Of a stretch of 64,000 nt of DNA, positions 11,181 to 21,970 are shown piece after piece. The DNA comes from Gigaspora rosea (lineage: Eukaryota > Glomeromycota > Glomeromycetes > Diversisporales > Gigasporaceae). The notes beneath the pieces were generated by a model, which did not search any database, was not told where the DNA came from, and was given only the letters and a program-made list of their open reading frames with translations. The stretch is from positions 50,144 to 114,143 of the forward strand of contig QKWP01000356.1 in the NCBI GenBank assembly GCA_003550325.1, given 5' to 3'. A program made the translations under genes and the position numbers. Position 1 is the first letter of the stretch. Every line of letters begins with the position of its first letter.

Positions 11181-13606
11181 TAAGGTTGCTGGCCGTAAGT
11201 AATAATTACGGACATTACGGATTACAACCTGGGTTTCAACTTAATTATAACTAATGCCCAAAGTTGTAATGTACCGTATTGCTGTAAAATGTCATAATAG
11301 TTGTAAGTGCCATAATAGTTGTAAGTGCCGTAATAGGTTGTAAGTGCCGTAATAGGTCATAATGTTTGCAATAGTCCGGTTGGCTTACCAGTATTTCAAT
11401 AAATACAGTTAATCTTGTTTCTTGTTTGGTTTATCTCTAACAAGATATAGTTCAATTTGTTTAACTACATTGTGGGTGTGCATAGAGATGAGTTTCGTGC
11501 ACATGATTCTTCAATCATGCGCATAAATGCGCAATAATGCACATGTTTCTGAATCATGCGCATTTTATCCTATCAAATTTTATAGAAAATTAAATATAAG
11601 TGTAATTAACATTTTAATCTATCTATATAATTCGAATTCTGGGTCTATTCGCTTTAATATTTTTTGATTGGTCGTATCTGAAAACTGTGACCTAAATGTG
11701 TAAAAACTACCAAAAATACATAAGATAATTATGATGATTATCATGGTCTAGTAATTATTATGATTTCATTTTTTAACGCCCCTTATTAACGCCATTAAAT
11801 AATACAAAATTGTGAAACATGAATTTGCCAAATTTACTTTTGTTATTTGGTGCCTAATATTTTACAAACTATTTTGGGCTAAAAACAGTTTACGACTTTA
11901 AAACGGTTTGTATAATTGTCTTAAGTTCAAAAATAAGTGCAAGTGCAAGAACAAGTGCAAGAGCATGACAAATGCTCCACGATAGATAAAACATGATTGA
12001 TAAAAAAATAGTAAATATATTCGTAAATATAAAAAAAATTACTTTCAACCAAATATTTAGATAATTGATTTCTAGAATTTTTGGTCGTAACTTTTTGCCA
12101 CCCAGATTATCTGACAATCAATTAATTTTCTCAGCGATTTGTAGTTTTATGTCGATCTACCAACCAATAAAATCACGGCCATTTTCAAAAGGTGATCAGT
12201 GTGCTAAAACTAATATAGTAATATAATCAAGATAATGTGCTTTAAGCTTTTTAATTGGTTATATAACCCGTTATCAAAATAAGACTAATATATTGATGAG
12301 CAAGTTATAATCAAGAATGCCATCACAATTCAAATTCATTAACAATTGATATGAGATAATATAATTGTGAAGAAATGTGTCGGTGAATGCTAATACAAAT
12401 TCTGTACTTGCTAAAATGACATTTTAAGGGAATCAATCAAAACACAATAAAAGTATACAGCAATCACAAATGTCATGTCTGCACAAAAATATCTACTAAT
12501 TTCATAATAAATTGTAATTGGCACGGCTTAATAATGAGAATAAAAAAAAATTTTCAATTGCACTTCCATTTTTGATTTGCTATATCCAAAGACCGTAATA
12601 AGACTATGAGAGAATTTATATTAAGATATCGATACTATTTAAATTAGGGTTCTGCATAAGAGGCATTTAAGGCACAGGCATAACTTGACTTTAAATTTTA
12701 GGGCACTGGTATGGGCCTTACATAGGCACTAGCACAAGTATTGGCATTAGTATTAGTGCTCAGTATTGTGCAAATAGTGTTAGGTATATTACATATATTA
12801 CATATTTATACGATCAATTAATAAAATCAATTTTACGTACTCATCTTGAATTTGCAATAGAGATTACATAACTAGCACAAGCAAATATAATGAATGATAT
12901 ATTACGTAGTAAAGTAAATTATAAATCTTTATAACCTTCTATATATCAGACCAAACTCATATCGATTAGAAGTAGCAATTGCCCTCTTAGAGTAAAATAG
13001 AAGCAAAAATAAAAACAAAATTATAACATCGATATATATTACAATTCAAGTTTAGAACTTTCGTTAGGTGGCTTAATTAAATAAAAGAAAGTAGACTAGT
13101 AAAGGAAAAAAATCGAATATGATTTAAAATAAATGATAAAGTGTAAAGTGTCGGGAATACCCAGATCAATCTATTTAACCCATCTATCAAATGTATTCTT
13201 ATAATACATGCACTGGTACTGGCATTGTTCAGGCACAACAAAAAAAAGATAGCAGGCACTTAGGGCACTATCATTTTGCCTGGCATAGTGCCATTTGTAC
13301 CCAGCACGTTTACTTGCAGAACCCTAATTTAAATCTGTAATTATTGATTAACGAAATCCATAATTTATACTGGCAAGTAAAATCCCTTAATATTTCTAAT
13401 TTAGTGCGACCATACCAAGCCACTACTTATTAGTTATTACGGCCATTACAACCATAACAACCATTACACCCCTTACGACTATTACACCTATTACGACAGT
13501 TATGTTTATTATGACTATTACACCTTTTACGGCAAATCATTACAACTTTAAGGTAAAAGGTTACAACTTTACAACTTGGCTAAACCTATTACGGCATGCA
13601 ACCTTA
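11181..13606. mobile_element. Non-autonomous hAT element (TAAGGTTGC family)
   Basis: The ends TAAGGTTGC and GCAACCTTA are exact inverted repeats. ATATATAC stands directly on both sides (11173-11180 and 13607-13614), a perfect 8-bp duplication. Both subterminal regions hold arrays of GTAATAG/TTGTAAG on one side and TATTAC/ACCATTACA on the other (11270-11370 and 13425-13590). The first 45 bases nearly equal those of the 8-kb hAT at 52359, making that element its likely autonomous relative. No transposase is encoded. A third element is nested at 12645-13326. Confidence 0.9.
12645..13326. mobile_element. hAT-type element nested inside another hAT (682 bp)
   Basis: The ends TAGGGTTCTGCA and TGCAGAACCCTA are perfect inverted repeats. 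ATTTAAAT flanks both sides (12637-12644 and 13327-13334), a perfect 8-bp duplication, though this octamer is itself a palindrome. The subterminal parts are full of GGCAC/GTGCC motifs (12660-12770 and 13205-13310). No coding content is visible. Confidence 0.9.
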
Positions 13607-13799
13607 ATATATACTAAAACAAAGTGCTAACCAAAAAATTTTTTACTATAATGCTTAAATATAACCTCACATAAATTATTCGGGTTCTGTCAACTTGTAT
13701 TTTGAATTAATATTAGGCTTAGGGTTAGAAATAGATAAAATGTGTTTGGGTTTAGGGTTAGAATTAGGGAAAACAGGATTGGATTGGGTTTAGGTTAGG

Positions 13800-14180
13800 G
13801 ATCATGTAGTTTCACTCCTTTTTTTCTTTTTTCTCTTTTAAATTTCTTGTTTGTACCTTTTTTTTTTGTTTTTGAATTGAAATTACTTTACTATTGTAGC
13901 TAGATAAAGAGGATTTAAAGAAATTAGCAATCTTGATAAGGCTAACAGCAACCAATCAGTGATCATGGGGGAGCACATGCAAAGAGTTGCATGTTCCTGT
14001 AGGAGAAAAATTGTTGTTGCAGAGATTGTACTTAGCGAACATTAAATAGCATGAGTAAGTTTTTATTAGAGAAAGGAGGGATTTCAGTAGTAGCTATTGT
14101 AAACTGAAATTTTGTATACAAAGTTATGCAATCTTTCTAGTTAATAAAAGCAGGGTTGCCAAAAAAAAATACAATAAAAT
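13800..14180 (+). mobile_element. Retroposon B, 5'-truncated copy
   Basis: A T/C-rich stretch (13815-13875) is followed by a unique body and the family-type end AATAAAAGCAGGGTTGCC before an A-run at 14160. Just upstream (13710-13800) is a patch of TTAGGG-like words that is not tandem. Confidence 0.5.
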
Positions 14181-14199
14181 AAATTAACTAAGTTCTTTG

Positions 14200-15215
14200 T
14201 TTGTGGCTTACAAGAAGAACAGCAAATAAGTAGTTCACCACTCTTATTAAAAAATTTAAAGATCATAAATCAAATACCTACTACTATATTCCCACTTTTT
14301 CTGGAGTTTTTTAAGAAATATTTTCGCAACAAAAAGTGGAAAATTCAGTGTACACCCTCCAAAAGATCTGCATTGTTTACCTTTTTCAAATTGGGAACAA
14401 GAGTCATAAAGAATTTAGTGCTACTTATGTATAGAACAGGGACTAATATTGATTGATTGGAGAATATTCTGAAAAATTCTTGCAGGTTAACTCTATTTTG
14501 AATGCGATTTTACATATAATATGGACTAAATTTAGAGTAGAGCTGAATTTAAGAGTATTATATAAGTTTTAAGTGTATTTTCTGTCAGCTTCGTTTTTTT
14601 TCTTTTGTTTTTTTTCTTTTTTCCTATATTAGGATAGACATTTTTTTGTTTTTTCTTTTTTGTATCAGTTTTCTTTCTTTTGATATTATTCATTTTCTTG
14701 ATAGTTTGTTGGTACTTTTCACCTTTTTCATTTTGCCTTTTATAAAAAAAAAAATATTTTAAAGAAAGAAGTACGATCCTAACATGGCATTAACAACTGA
14801 TCAGTAATGTTGGGATACAAGTTTCGAGTAAGTTTGGGACTCTGACAAAGATAAATATGTTATATAGCAGGTCGCACCTGAGTATTTCAGTAGGGCCCCG
14901 AGCAATCTATGAACAGCTAACAATTTTAAAAAATTGTTATATATTTTTAAAAATGGACAAGATCTACAGAAAAACAGTTAAAAATAAGCATTAATATTAC
15001 TAAATATAGAAAAGATCTATACAAAATTAGTTAAAAATAAGCAAAAGCAAATTGTCACCTATCTATGTATAGCTCGGTGTTCTACTTCAGTATTGAGTGA
15101 GTCTTTATGTGGTTGAAAATATATTACATACTTTGAAATAGCAGATATTGTATTAGTTACTGTATTATTACTAATAAATAAAGGCAGGATCGCTAAACAA
15201 AAAAAAAATAAAAAA
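14200..15215 (+). mobile_element. Retroposon B copy interrupted by a hAT MITE
   Basis: It contains the family block CTCCAAAAGATCTGCATTGTTTAC (near 14360; compare 15750 and the 31-kb copy), the T/C-rich zone (14590-14710) and the motif CAGGTCGCACCTGAG (14868). It ends AATAAAGGCAGGATCGCTAAAC followed by A-rich sequence (15175-15215). The MITE 14892-15083 splits it. Confidence 0.55.
14892..15083. mobile_element. hAT-type MITE (AGGACCCC family), 192 bp
   Basis: The ends AGGGCCCCGAGC and GCTCGGTGTTCT form imperfect inverted repeats like those at 6104-6282. The flanks ATTTCAGT (14884-14891) and ACTTCAGT (15084-15091) agree at seven of eight positions. Confidence 0.85.
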
Positions 15216-15439
15216 TAAAAAATAAAATTTTTTTGATAATATTTTAAAATAAAATTATATTTAAGTAAAATTTAATTTATATAAAAAAAAAGTATAAATT
15301 ATTTATAAACTAAAAATAAAAAGAATTTTGTTTGCTATAAAAACTCTTTCAAATAATCTCTCATACCAAAAATTCCAAAAAAGCTAATATATATAAAATC
15401 TACAGTTAATATAATTAATATACAACAAAACTTTACTCA

Positions 15440-16700
15440 GAGCAGCAGGAACTCAAGGCTAATCATTATATGCTTGGTTGTAACTGAAACAGAGATAAAA
15501 AGACTCGAACTCTTATGAGAAAGGCCTTCTGGCAGAAAACTCTAGTGCTACTAAGCAAAAAAGTAGTAGGCAAGAAAACCTGGAGCTTTGTTAAGTTTTA
15601 TAAATGTGAAAACAGAAATAGAAATGTTTAGTTTTGTTATTTTGTATAGCATAACTCTTTTAAGTTTTGTTGTTTTGGTATACTTTCTCCTCGCTCTTTG
15701 GCTTTGACAAAAGTAAGTATTTTGGTTTATTCACTCTAAAAGATTAGCATTGTTTACTCTTTCAAATTAGAAATGCAGCGACTATATTGGAACAAGTCAT
15801 GAATAAAATTTAGAACATGTAATAGTTTGGTTTAAGGGTAGGGTGTACAAATTTCCAATTTCATATAAAATCAATTGTAAATTAATTTTGTATACCAATT
15901 TATATAATATCATATGATTTATATATAAACATCATATGATCTGACCAATCAATTCTTTGTACAATCTATAAAAATCATATAGCATCCTACAAAAACCATC
16001 TATTATATAAATTTTATACAAATTGATCAAGATCTTAAAAAAATTTATTAGAAGCATTTTTTTATTTACTATATAAAATTTTAATATATCATGTAAATCA
16101 TATAAAAAATGATTTACATTCACTCTACTCTTTAAGCAATTTGAAATTTCTTTCTAGAATATTTTTTTAACTATAGTTTTTTTTTTATCTCATTTTATTA
16201 GCTTTTTTCATTATGGTTTTGCTATATATATAATACTTAGCTGAGTATTTTGAGCATCGTATTATATAATTTTTAAGATTTAGCACATGAAAAAATATTT
16301 TTCTGCAGCCTTTTTTAGCCTTTTTCTGTTTTCTTTTCAATTTTGTTTTATTTTAGTATTATTTTGGTATCTGTTTAAGTAGTTGTGAGTTTTTCCTCTT
16401 TTATTTTATTCTTTCATTCTTAAATCTTGTTTTTTCTTTTTTTTTTTGTTTTGTAAAATCCTTTTTCTCAAGAAGCTTGGAGAAGAAGGTTTAAAATTAG
16501 ACTGTTTGATATTGCCTTCTAATTTGTGGTAATAACTAGTGTAGCAGGTCACACTTTGTATTCTTGAAAAATAGAATTAGAGTGATGTATAGACTAGAAT
16601 CAGAGTGATGTATAGACTTGCAATATTTAAATTATGTAAATCCTGAAATTTATAATATTTTTAATAAAGAGTACTTGCATAACTGCTTAAAATAAATAAA
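15440..16700 (+). mobile_element. Retroposon B copy
   Basis: It carries the block CTAAAAGATTAGCATTGTTTAC (15740), a T/C-rich zone (16310-16450), GAAGAAGGTTTAAAATTAG and GTAGCAGGTCACAC (16545), and the end AATAAAGAGTACTTGC before A-rich sequence (16665-16700). This is the same order as in the other copies. Positions 15840-16140 are an AT-rich insertion rich in ATCATATGA words. Confidence 0.5.
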
Positions 16701-16739
16701 AAATAAAAAACTAAAAATCTAAAAATTTTATAAAAATTA

Positions 16740-17050
16740 TAACCAAAAAATTATTTACTAATTCTTAGCAAACTCATTAAATATTAACTTTAGTTTTCTG
16801 CTTTTAATACAATTTTGTAGTTTATAAAAAGAATTACAACTTTTATTATTACAACTTTTGTAATTTACTTATAAAAATTAAGATTTGTATTAGAAGCAAA
16901 AATTTTTAAATTATAAAATTTAAAAAAAATTAAAAATTTTATCGTAAAAATTTTTAAATAAAAACTTTAAGCTTTATTGTTTAAAAGTTTTTTAATAATT
17001 TTAAAAAAATTTTTAAATAAACTTATAAAATATATATTAAAAAAAGTATT
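16740..17050 (-). mobile_element. Fragment of the CCCTTAA-ended element
   Basis: The reverse complement of 16800-16920 matches the interior of the elements at 32221-32875 and 41330-41983, for example TCTAATACAAATCTTAATTT followed by AAGTTGTAATAATAAAAG. The ends are not preserved here. Confidence 0.6.
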
Positions 17051-17051
17051 T

Positions 17052-17560
17052 ATTATTTTTTTTTGTTTAAGTTTGTATTTTGGGATAAGAGCATTTTATT
17101 CAAATAGAGATCAAAGGCCACTTTAGGTACTCCAATATTTGTTACATAGATAAGATACAACTAGCTATACTTGCAACTTTTGGTTGCCTATTTAAATAGC
17201 TATTCAGAGTTTCTATACTAGCTACTATACCTGCAATCCACATACTAGCATTGTCTATTTAAATCCTCTAATACTTGTTTTATCTGTTAATTATTTTTTA
17301 TATTACTTGTACAGTTCTATAATATATTTGTAAGTTAAAATTTATATCAAATACTAAGCTAATCCTTTAGAACTCCAATATTCATCTGTCAGATAGCTTA
17401 TCCTCAATAGAAAACTTGATAAAATAGTACTTGTCCTATACAAATATTTATTTACACTTTGATAACTTGTACTATAGTATTAACCAATAGTTGTAGTTAC
17501 CCTTAAACTGCTACTGTTATCTACTTTGACCTTGTAAAGTTCATTCTAACTCTAGTACCT
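17052..17560 (-). mobile_element. SINE-A copy, reverse strand
   Basis: Read from the minus strand it shows the family body, including CAAAAGTTGCAAGTATAGCTAG and the phrase around GCAGGTATAGTAGCTAGTAT. The poly(A) tail appears as the T-run at 17052-17064. It is more diverged than the 4.3-kb copy. Confidence 0.65.
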
Positions 17561-18159
17561 GCAATTTAAAGTAAAAATTTTCAAATATATTGATCAAAAA
17601 ATATATATTTTTTGTTAAGATTTGTAAAATTGTTTAAGAAAAACTTCTTATTTGAGCACTAAAAGTAGTTTCTTATATAAATTTTAAAGAAGCAATTAAT
17701 TTTTAACAAAGTAAATATTTGTTTTAAATTTTTTTTGATTATATAATATTATACCAATTTGCAATTATCCATTAGATAATTTGCTACAGATTATTATATA
17801 TTTAAAAAATTGCACTTATACTCTGATCCATTTAGTACTTGCACTACCCTTTTTCTAGTTTTTTTCTAATATATTTTAAACTTTTAAATAGTTAGCCTAG
17901 AAGAGTTTATCTATTTAATATTAGATGCTATTATATAGTTCTTGGATTAAGATTACACAATCCACCTAAATATAAAAAAGATAACAAAATTTTGTTTTTG
18001 TAAAATCGATAATAAATGCAGATTTTTATTTTAGCTTTTATAAATCTAATTTTTTATTCAGATATTATATGCTAATTAACATTATCCAATCAGAGAAGTT
18101 TTATGTAACTTTAATCAAAAAAGTATTTTAAATTCTGGTATATCTAGAAATTTCTTGTT
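17561..18159. other. AT-rich spacer
   Basis: No coding frame or recognised element. Confidence 0.3.
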
Positions 18160-18320
18160 GCTAAAATCTTTTTTGTTTTATTTAGTAAATTATCTAACTT
18201 TTCAAAAACTACATTGCTATCTCTAGGCTGAAAATTCAAAAATAGCAATGCAGCTTCTAGAGAGTTATGTAATTTGTTAGACGAAACAAAAAAGATTTAA
18301 AGAAACAAAAAAATTTTGGA
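18160..18320. repeat. Hairpin repeat, uninterrupted copy
   Basis: An inverted repeat of about 75-base arms: AAATCTTTTTTGTTT...AAAACTACATTGCTAT pairs with ATAGCAATGCAGCTTCT...AAACAAAAAAGATTT. A second copy begins at 18650 and is split by the hAT element 18771-19540. This copy therefore shows the empty target, with a single AGTTATGT. Confidence 0.75.
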
Positions 18321-18770
18321 GTATTTCAAGAATTTATAATAATAACTGTAATACAGAATATCTATTTGGATATCAAATTAGTTATATGGATTTAGATATT
18401 AATTTAATTTATATAGTTAAATTTTTAATATGCTGAATAATATAATTTGAATCTGTTTAACATGTTAAGCTTTTTAATTCTAACTGATATTATTTAATAA
18501 AAAAAATAGAATTATAGCTATTATCATAAATTTTGAGATATCTATATAATCTGAACTGGTAGTTCATTAATTACTTATCTGTTTGCAATGTAATAAACTA
18601 TTAATAATAATTTCATGTGTTATGCGTTTCTTTGTGATGTTTGCCTCGATTCCTAGATTCCTAAAAATTTTCTTATTTTTTGAATTAAATTATCTAATTT
18701 TTCAGAAACTATATTGCTATTTTTGAACTTTTAGTCCAAAAATAGAAATGTAGTTTCTAATAAGTTAAGT

Positions 18771-19540
18771 AGGACCCCAAATAATCTATGTGAGATTATA
18801 TTTGAGCATTATAGTAAAAATTTTTTTAGTTAGCACTTTTGGTTTGGTATATTAAGCTACATTTCACACATTTTTTGAACTTTTGCTCATCTTTACCTTT
18901 TTTTAAAATACAACATTTTTTTTTAAAAAAAAAAAATGAACTTATGCTCACTAAAAAAAAAAAACAACCTTACTTTCACTAAAAAAACAAACTTAAACTC
19001 ACTAAAAAAAATAAAAAGAATGACCTTACTCTCACTAAAAAAAAACAAACTTACACTCACTAAAAAAAAAAAAAAAACAGACATACACTCACTAAAAAAA
19101 AAAAAAACAAAGTTCAAAATCTCTTAAGCCCATTTACTCCACAAGCTACCAAGGATTATAAATATATATACCACAAGTTATGTGAAAAAACTTAAAAAAA
19201 AAAGCCCTTTTGCACAATTTTTCTTTTTACCCCTCTCTTCTTTTTACCCTTCTCTTCTTTTTACTCTTCTTTTTCTTTTACCCTTTCTTCCTTTTACCTA
19301 TTTCTCCTTTTTACCTGCTGGGTTACTAATATAGCCCAGATTTTTCATTAGCACTTTTCAAATATAACATTATAAAAATTACCCCATTAGTATTCTTTTA
19401 AATATACCTTTTTGCCATTTAGCAGTTTTCAAATATAACCCTTTTTTCCAATACCTACTTTTCAAATATAACCTTTTTTAAAAAATGGGCCTCCATTAGC
19501 TATTTTTCAAATATAGTATCACATTGATTATTTGGGTCCT
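18771..19540. mobile_element. hAT-type element (AGGACCCC family), 770 bp
   Basis: The ends AGGACCCCAAATAATCTATG and, inverted, AGGACCCAAATAATCAATG are inverted repeats of about 35 bases. The flanks AGTTAAGT (18763-18770) and AGTTAGGT (19541-19548) agree at seven of eight positions. The paralogous empty site at 18263-18272 holds one AGTTATGT. The interior contains a minisatellite (18905-19115) and T/C-rich sequence, and no ORF. Confidence 0.9.
18905..19115 (+). repeat. Poly(A) minisatellite with CACTAAAA unit
   Basis: Seven or so imperfect units of about 25-30 bases, each ACTCACT followed by 7-15 A and CAAACTTA. The frames open on both strands here are a result of the low complexity. Confidence 0.8.
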
Positions 19541-19797
19541 AGTTAGGTAATTTACTAAACAACCAGGAAAAATTTGAGAAAATTTTTAAGTATTTTAGAA
19601 TTTATAAAATAATAGTTATAAATCTGAATAATATCTGAATTATAAACCAGTAACCAACATATATTCAGATATAAATTTAGATTAGAGAAATAAAAAAGGA
19701 TACTATTCAGATATTTAGTTTAGTATTCAGATACAAGCACAGTTTTTTTCTTTTGGTACCTACTTCTAAAACAGATGGCAATCAATTAATCGAGAAT

Positions 19798-20096
19798 CAC
19801 TTTACTGACATAACATTTCACTGACAATTATTTACTGACAAGTTCATTTTTACTGACAGTATATTTCACTAAAGCAGTACCGAAGCTCATTTCACTAACA
19901 AAGTAATTCTAGTTATTGTCGTTAGGGTCAGGGTAGAATTAGGTAGAATTAGGGCTAAATTTAGTATGCTTTTTGAAAAAAACTTGTTAGTGAAATGAGC
20001 TTCGGTGAAACAAACTGTTGGTAAAATGAACTTGTCAGTGAGTATTTGTTGGTAAAATGTTATGTCAGTGAAGTGATTGTCAGTGAAATAATACAA
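19798..20096. repeat. Inverted repeat made of TTCACTGACA words
   Basis: The left arm (19798-19905) has several copies of TTCACTGACA-like words and the right arm (19985-20096) has the reverse, TGTCAGTGAA. The arms share AAGCTCATTTCACTAACA. The loop holds three TTAGGG-like words. This is probably a foldback-type element with tandem words in its arms. Confidence 0.7.
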
Positions 20097-20106
20097 ACCC
20101 TTCTAA

Positions 20107-20406
20107 AACATATTATAAATTTTCAAAATAGAAGACAGAGCATTATTTTAAAAATTATGCCTCTAAAAATAGTATAGGTGGTTTTAAAATAATGCCTATA
20201 CATATTCCAAAATAGCATGTACCTTGAAGAGCAAGTATCAGGTATTTACCTAATACTTATTCATCTGTTTATAACTAGTAACAATTAATTTCAGAATTAA
20301 TACTTTATTTCAAAATAATACCTATGAGTATATTCAAAATAAATGCATATATAGTAGTTAAAATAGTATGCAGATACCCACTATTTCAAAAATTTATAGT
20401 ATGTTC
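20107..20406. mobile_element. Inverted-repeat element, degenerate MITE
   Basis: The ends AACATATTATAAATTTTC and GAAAAATTTATAGTATGTT-like sequence pair imperfectly. The interior repeats AAAATAATGCCTAT on both sides. No clear target duplication. Confidence 0.45.
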
Positions 20407-21012
20407 GTTTTCTCTTGTACAATTCTAGAAGTCATATTGGTGCACTGCACTCTTTTCTAAAGATGTTTGTTATTCAGTTCTTTAGCTCTGGTTTTTGATA
20501 CTCTAGTTTTTGGTAATACTGTTAATATTTTTGATACTTTTTTATTTAGAACTTGTCAAATGGGTTTCTGTTTTTTTAGTTTCTTGAATTTGTCTATATA
20601 ACATGTATACAACTATGCTCAAAAGCTTCTATTCAAGATAGTAGAACCAAAGCTACAAATAATATATTCAACTAATTATTAAAACATAGTTGCCAGAACA
20701 CAGATCTATTTTTTCAAATTAGTAAAATTTGAACTCTAGAGCTGCTGCTTGGAAGTGACAACTTAACAACTTTTCTAAACTACCATATTCTTAAAAAAAA
20801 AGTATTTTATAAAGAAAGTATATTCTATATTTTAATAAATTTTGTTTATTTAGAATATTATAAATACCTTTTTTTTTTAGAAAAAGTTGTTAAAATATAG
20901 TTTAAAGATAGTTTTAAACCAATATTATTCCTTAATTTATAGAAAATCATAGCAAATTTGTCTTCATTTTTGTACTTTTTTAGCTTTATTTTACTTTTTT
21001 AAAATACCAAAA
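20407..21012. other. AT-rich region, possible retroposon fragment
   Basis: A T-rich part and ATTAAAACATAGTTGCCAG near 20690 resemble a worn retroposon B tail, but too little is left to be sure. Confidence 0.3.
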
Positions 21013-21400
21013 TATTTTTTTTTATGTTAAAGTCCCTGCTTGGGGTAAGAGTCTTTTTATTCAAGTGTGCAGATCTTGGAAACCTCTATGGGTTCCCGAC
21101 ATTAGTTTTATAAATGAGAGTACAACTAGCCACACATACAACTTTTGGTTGTCTAATTTAAGTAGTCTGCCCAAAGGTTCTATACTAGCTACCATACCTG
21201 CAACCCAACTAGGGGGATTGCCTATTTAAGCCCTCAGGTTCAAGCTTCACCTACCAATCCTACTTGTATCACCAGGTCAGCCCTCTAGTACACTAGCCAG
21301 TCAATAACAGGCCCGGATACCAACTACTTCCCTTAGGACTAGTTTATTCTCACAGAAAACTTGGTAGAGCTGGTGACAGAAGAGAACATATTCTTAGTAA
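21013..21400 (-). mobile_element. SINE-A copy, reverse strand
   Basis: On the minus strand it has AGCTAGTATAGAACCTTTGG, GCAGACTACTTAAATTAG and CAAAAGTTGTATGTGTGGC. These are the same words as in the copy at 4261-5020. The tail is the T-run at 21013-21021. Confidence 0.75.
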
Positions 21401-21429
21401 ATTGAGAATTCTAATTAAGACAAATAATT

Positions 21430-21575
21430 GCTAGGCAGGTCGCACCTGGACATAAACTTGGGTGAACTTTCTGTTAGAATAGAATTACAATGTATATATA
21501 AACATTAGTTTTTTTATATATAATTAAGTTTATAGACACAGAAGGCAGGATTGCTAAATTTTAAAAAAATACAAA
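21430..21575 (+). mobile_element. Retroposon B, 3' end only
   Basis: GCAGGTCGCACCTGGAC (21435) and the end GGCAGGATTGCTAAATTT before A-rich sequence match the family 3' end. Confidence 0.5.
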
Positions 21576-21589
21576 ACCTTAACAATCTT

Positions 21590-21970
21590 GTGATCCTGTA
21601 ATTGGATTTTAAAGATTTTGGGCTTGTTAGAATCATCTCATTGAGATGAACATTTTGGTAGTAAAAATTATCCAAAACAGACCAGTTAAAAAAAGTTATT
21701 TAATATTAAATAATATATATATTATATATATTATATACTGTATATAATTTAATATATATAATATATACATTATATATAGATGTGATCACTATTCTGACCC
21801 ATGTATCCATGGTATAAATCATGTGATAAATAGTATACTTCTTAGTATTTTGTAATTAATTTAGATGATTTTGGACTTATTAGAATTATCTCATTAAGTC
21901 AAACACTTTGGTAGTTGTTTTATCAAAATTGGACCACTGGCTTAAATTGTTTAATAATATTTCAAATATA
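21590..21970. repeat. Foldback family, two half units in direct order
   Basis: 21595-21690 and 21845-21950 each match a left arm of the array at 1-866, for example TTTTGGGCTTGTTAGAATCA and CATTTTGGTAGTAAAA. They lie in the same direction, separated by an (AT)n tract at 21695-21780. Confidence 0.7.

Larger units (their letters stand above)
10604..13688. mobile_element. AGGACCCC-family hAT element, interrupted
   Basis: The left 230 bases match, in reverse, the right part of the element at 18771-19540: AAAAGTAGGTATTGGA, AAAGGTATATTTAAAAGAAT and others. The right end (13621-13688) matches the other end of that element, including GTGCTAACCAAAAAA and CGGGTTCT. The two halves are therefore one element split by the insertion 11181-13606. 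The flanks GATTACTT and GTCAACTT agree at five of eight positions, a weak duplication. The interior at 10970-11110 is a poly(T) and TAGAGAA tract. Confidence 0.75.
18650..19610. repeat. Hairpin repeat, copy split by a hAT element
   Basis: The left part (18650-18770) and right part (19541-19610) together align with the hairpin at 18160-18320. The break coincides with the ends of the element 18771-19540. Confidence 0.7.

Noticed and set aside
11890..12117. 75-codon minus-strand ORF in the nested hAT element
   Set aside because: No recognisable motif, and it lies in a non-autonomous element; probably a chance frame.
13710..13805. TTAGGG-like words (also at 19920-19960 and 40850-40910) as internal telomere repeats
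   Set aside because: The words are scattered, interrupted and not in tandem, and they lie in the interior of repeat elements.
18923..19127. Open frames on both strands in the CACTAAAA minisatellite
   Set aside because: Low-complexity poly(A)/poly(T) translates to Lys- or Phe-rich strings in either direction.
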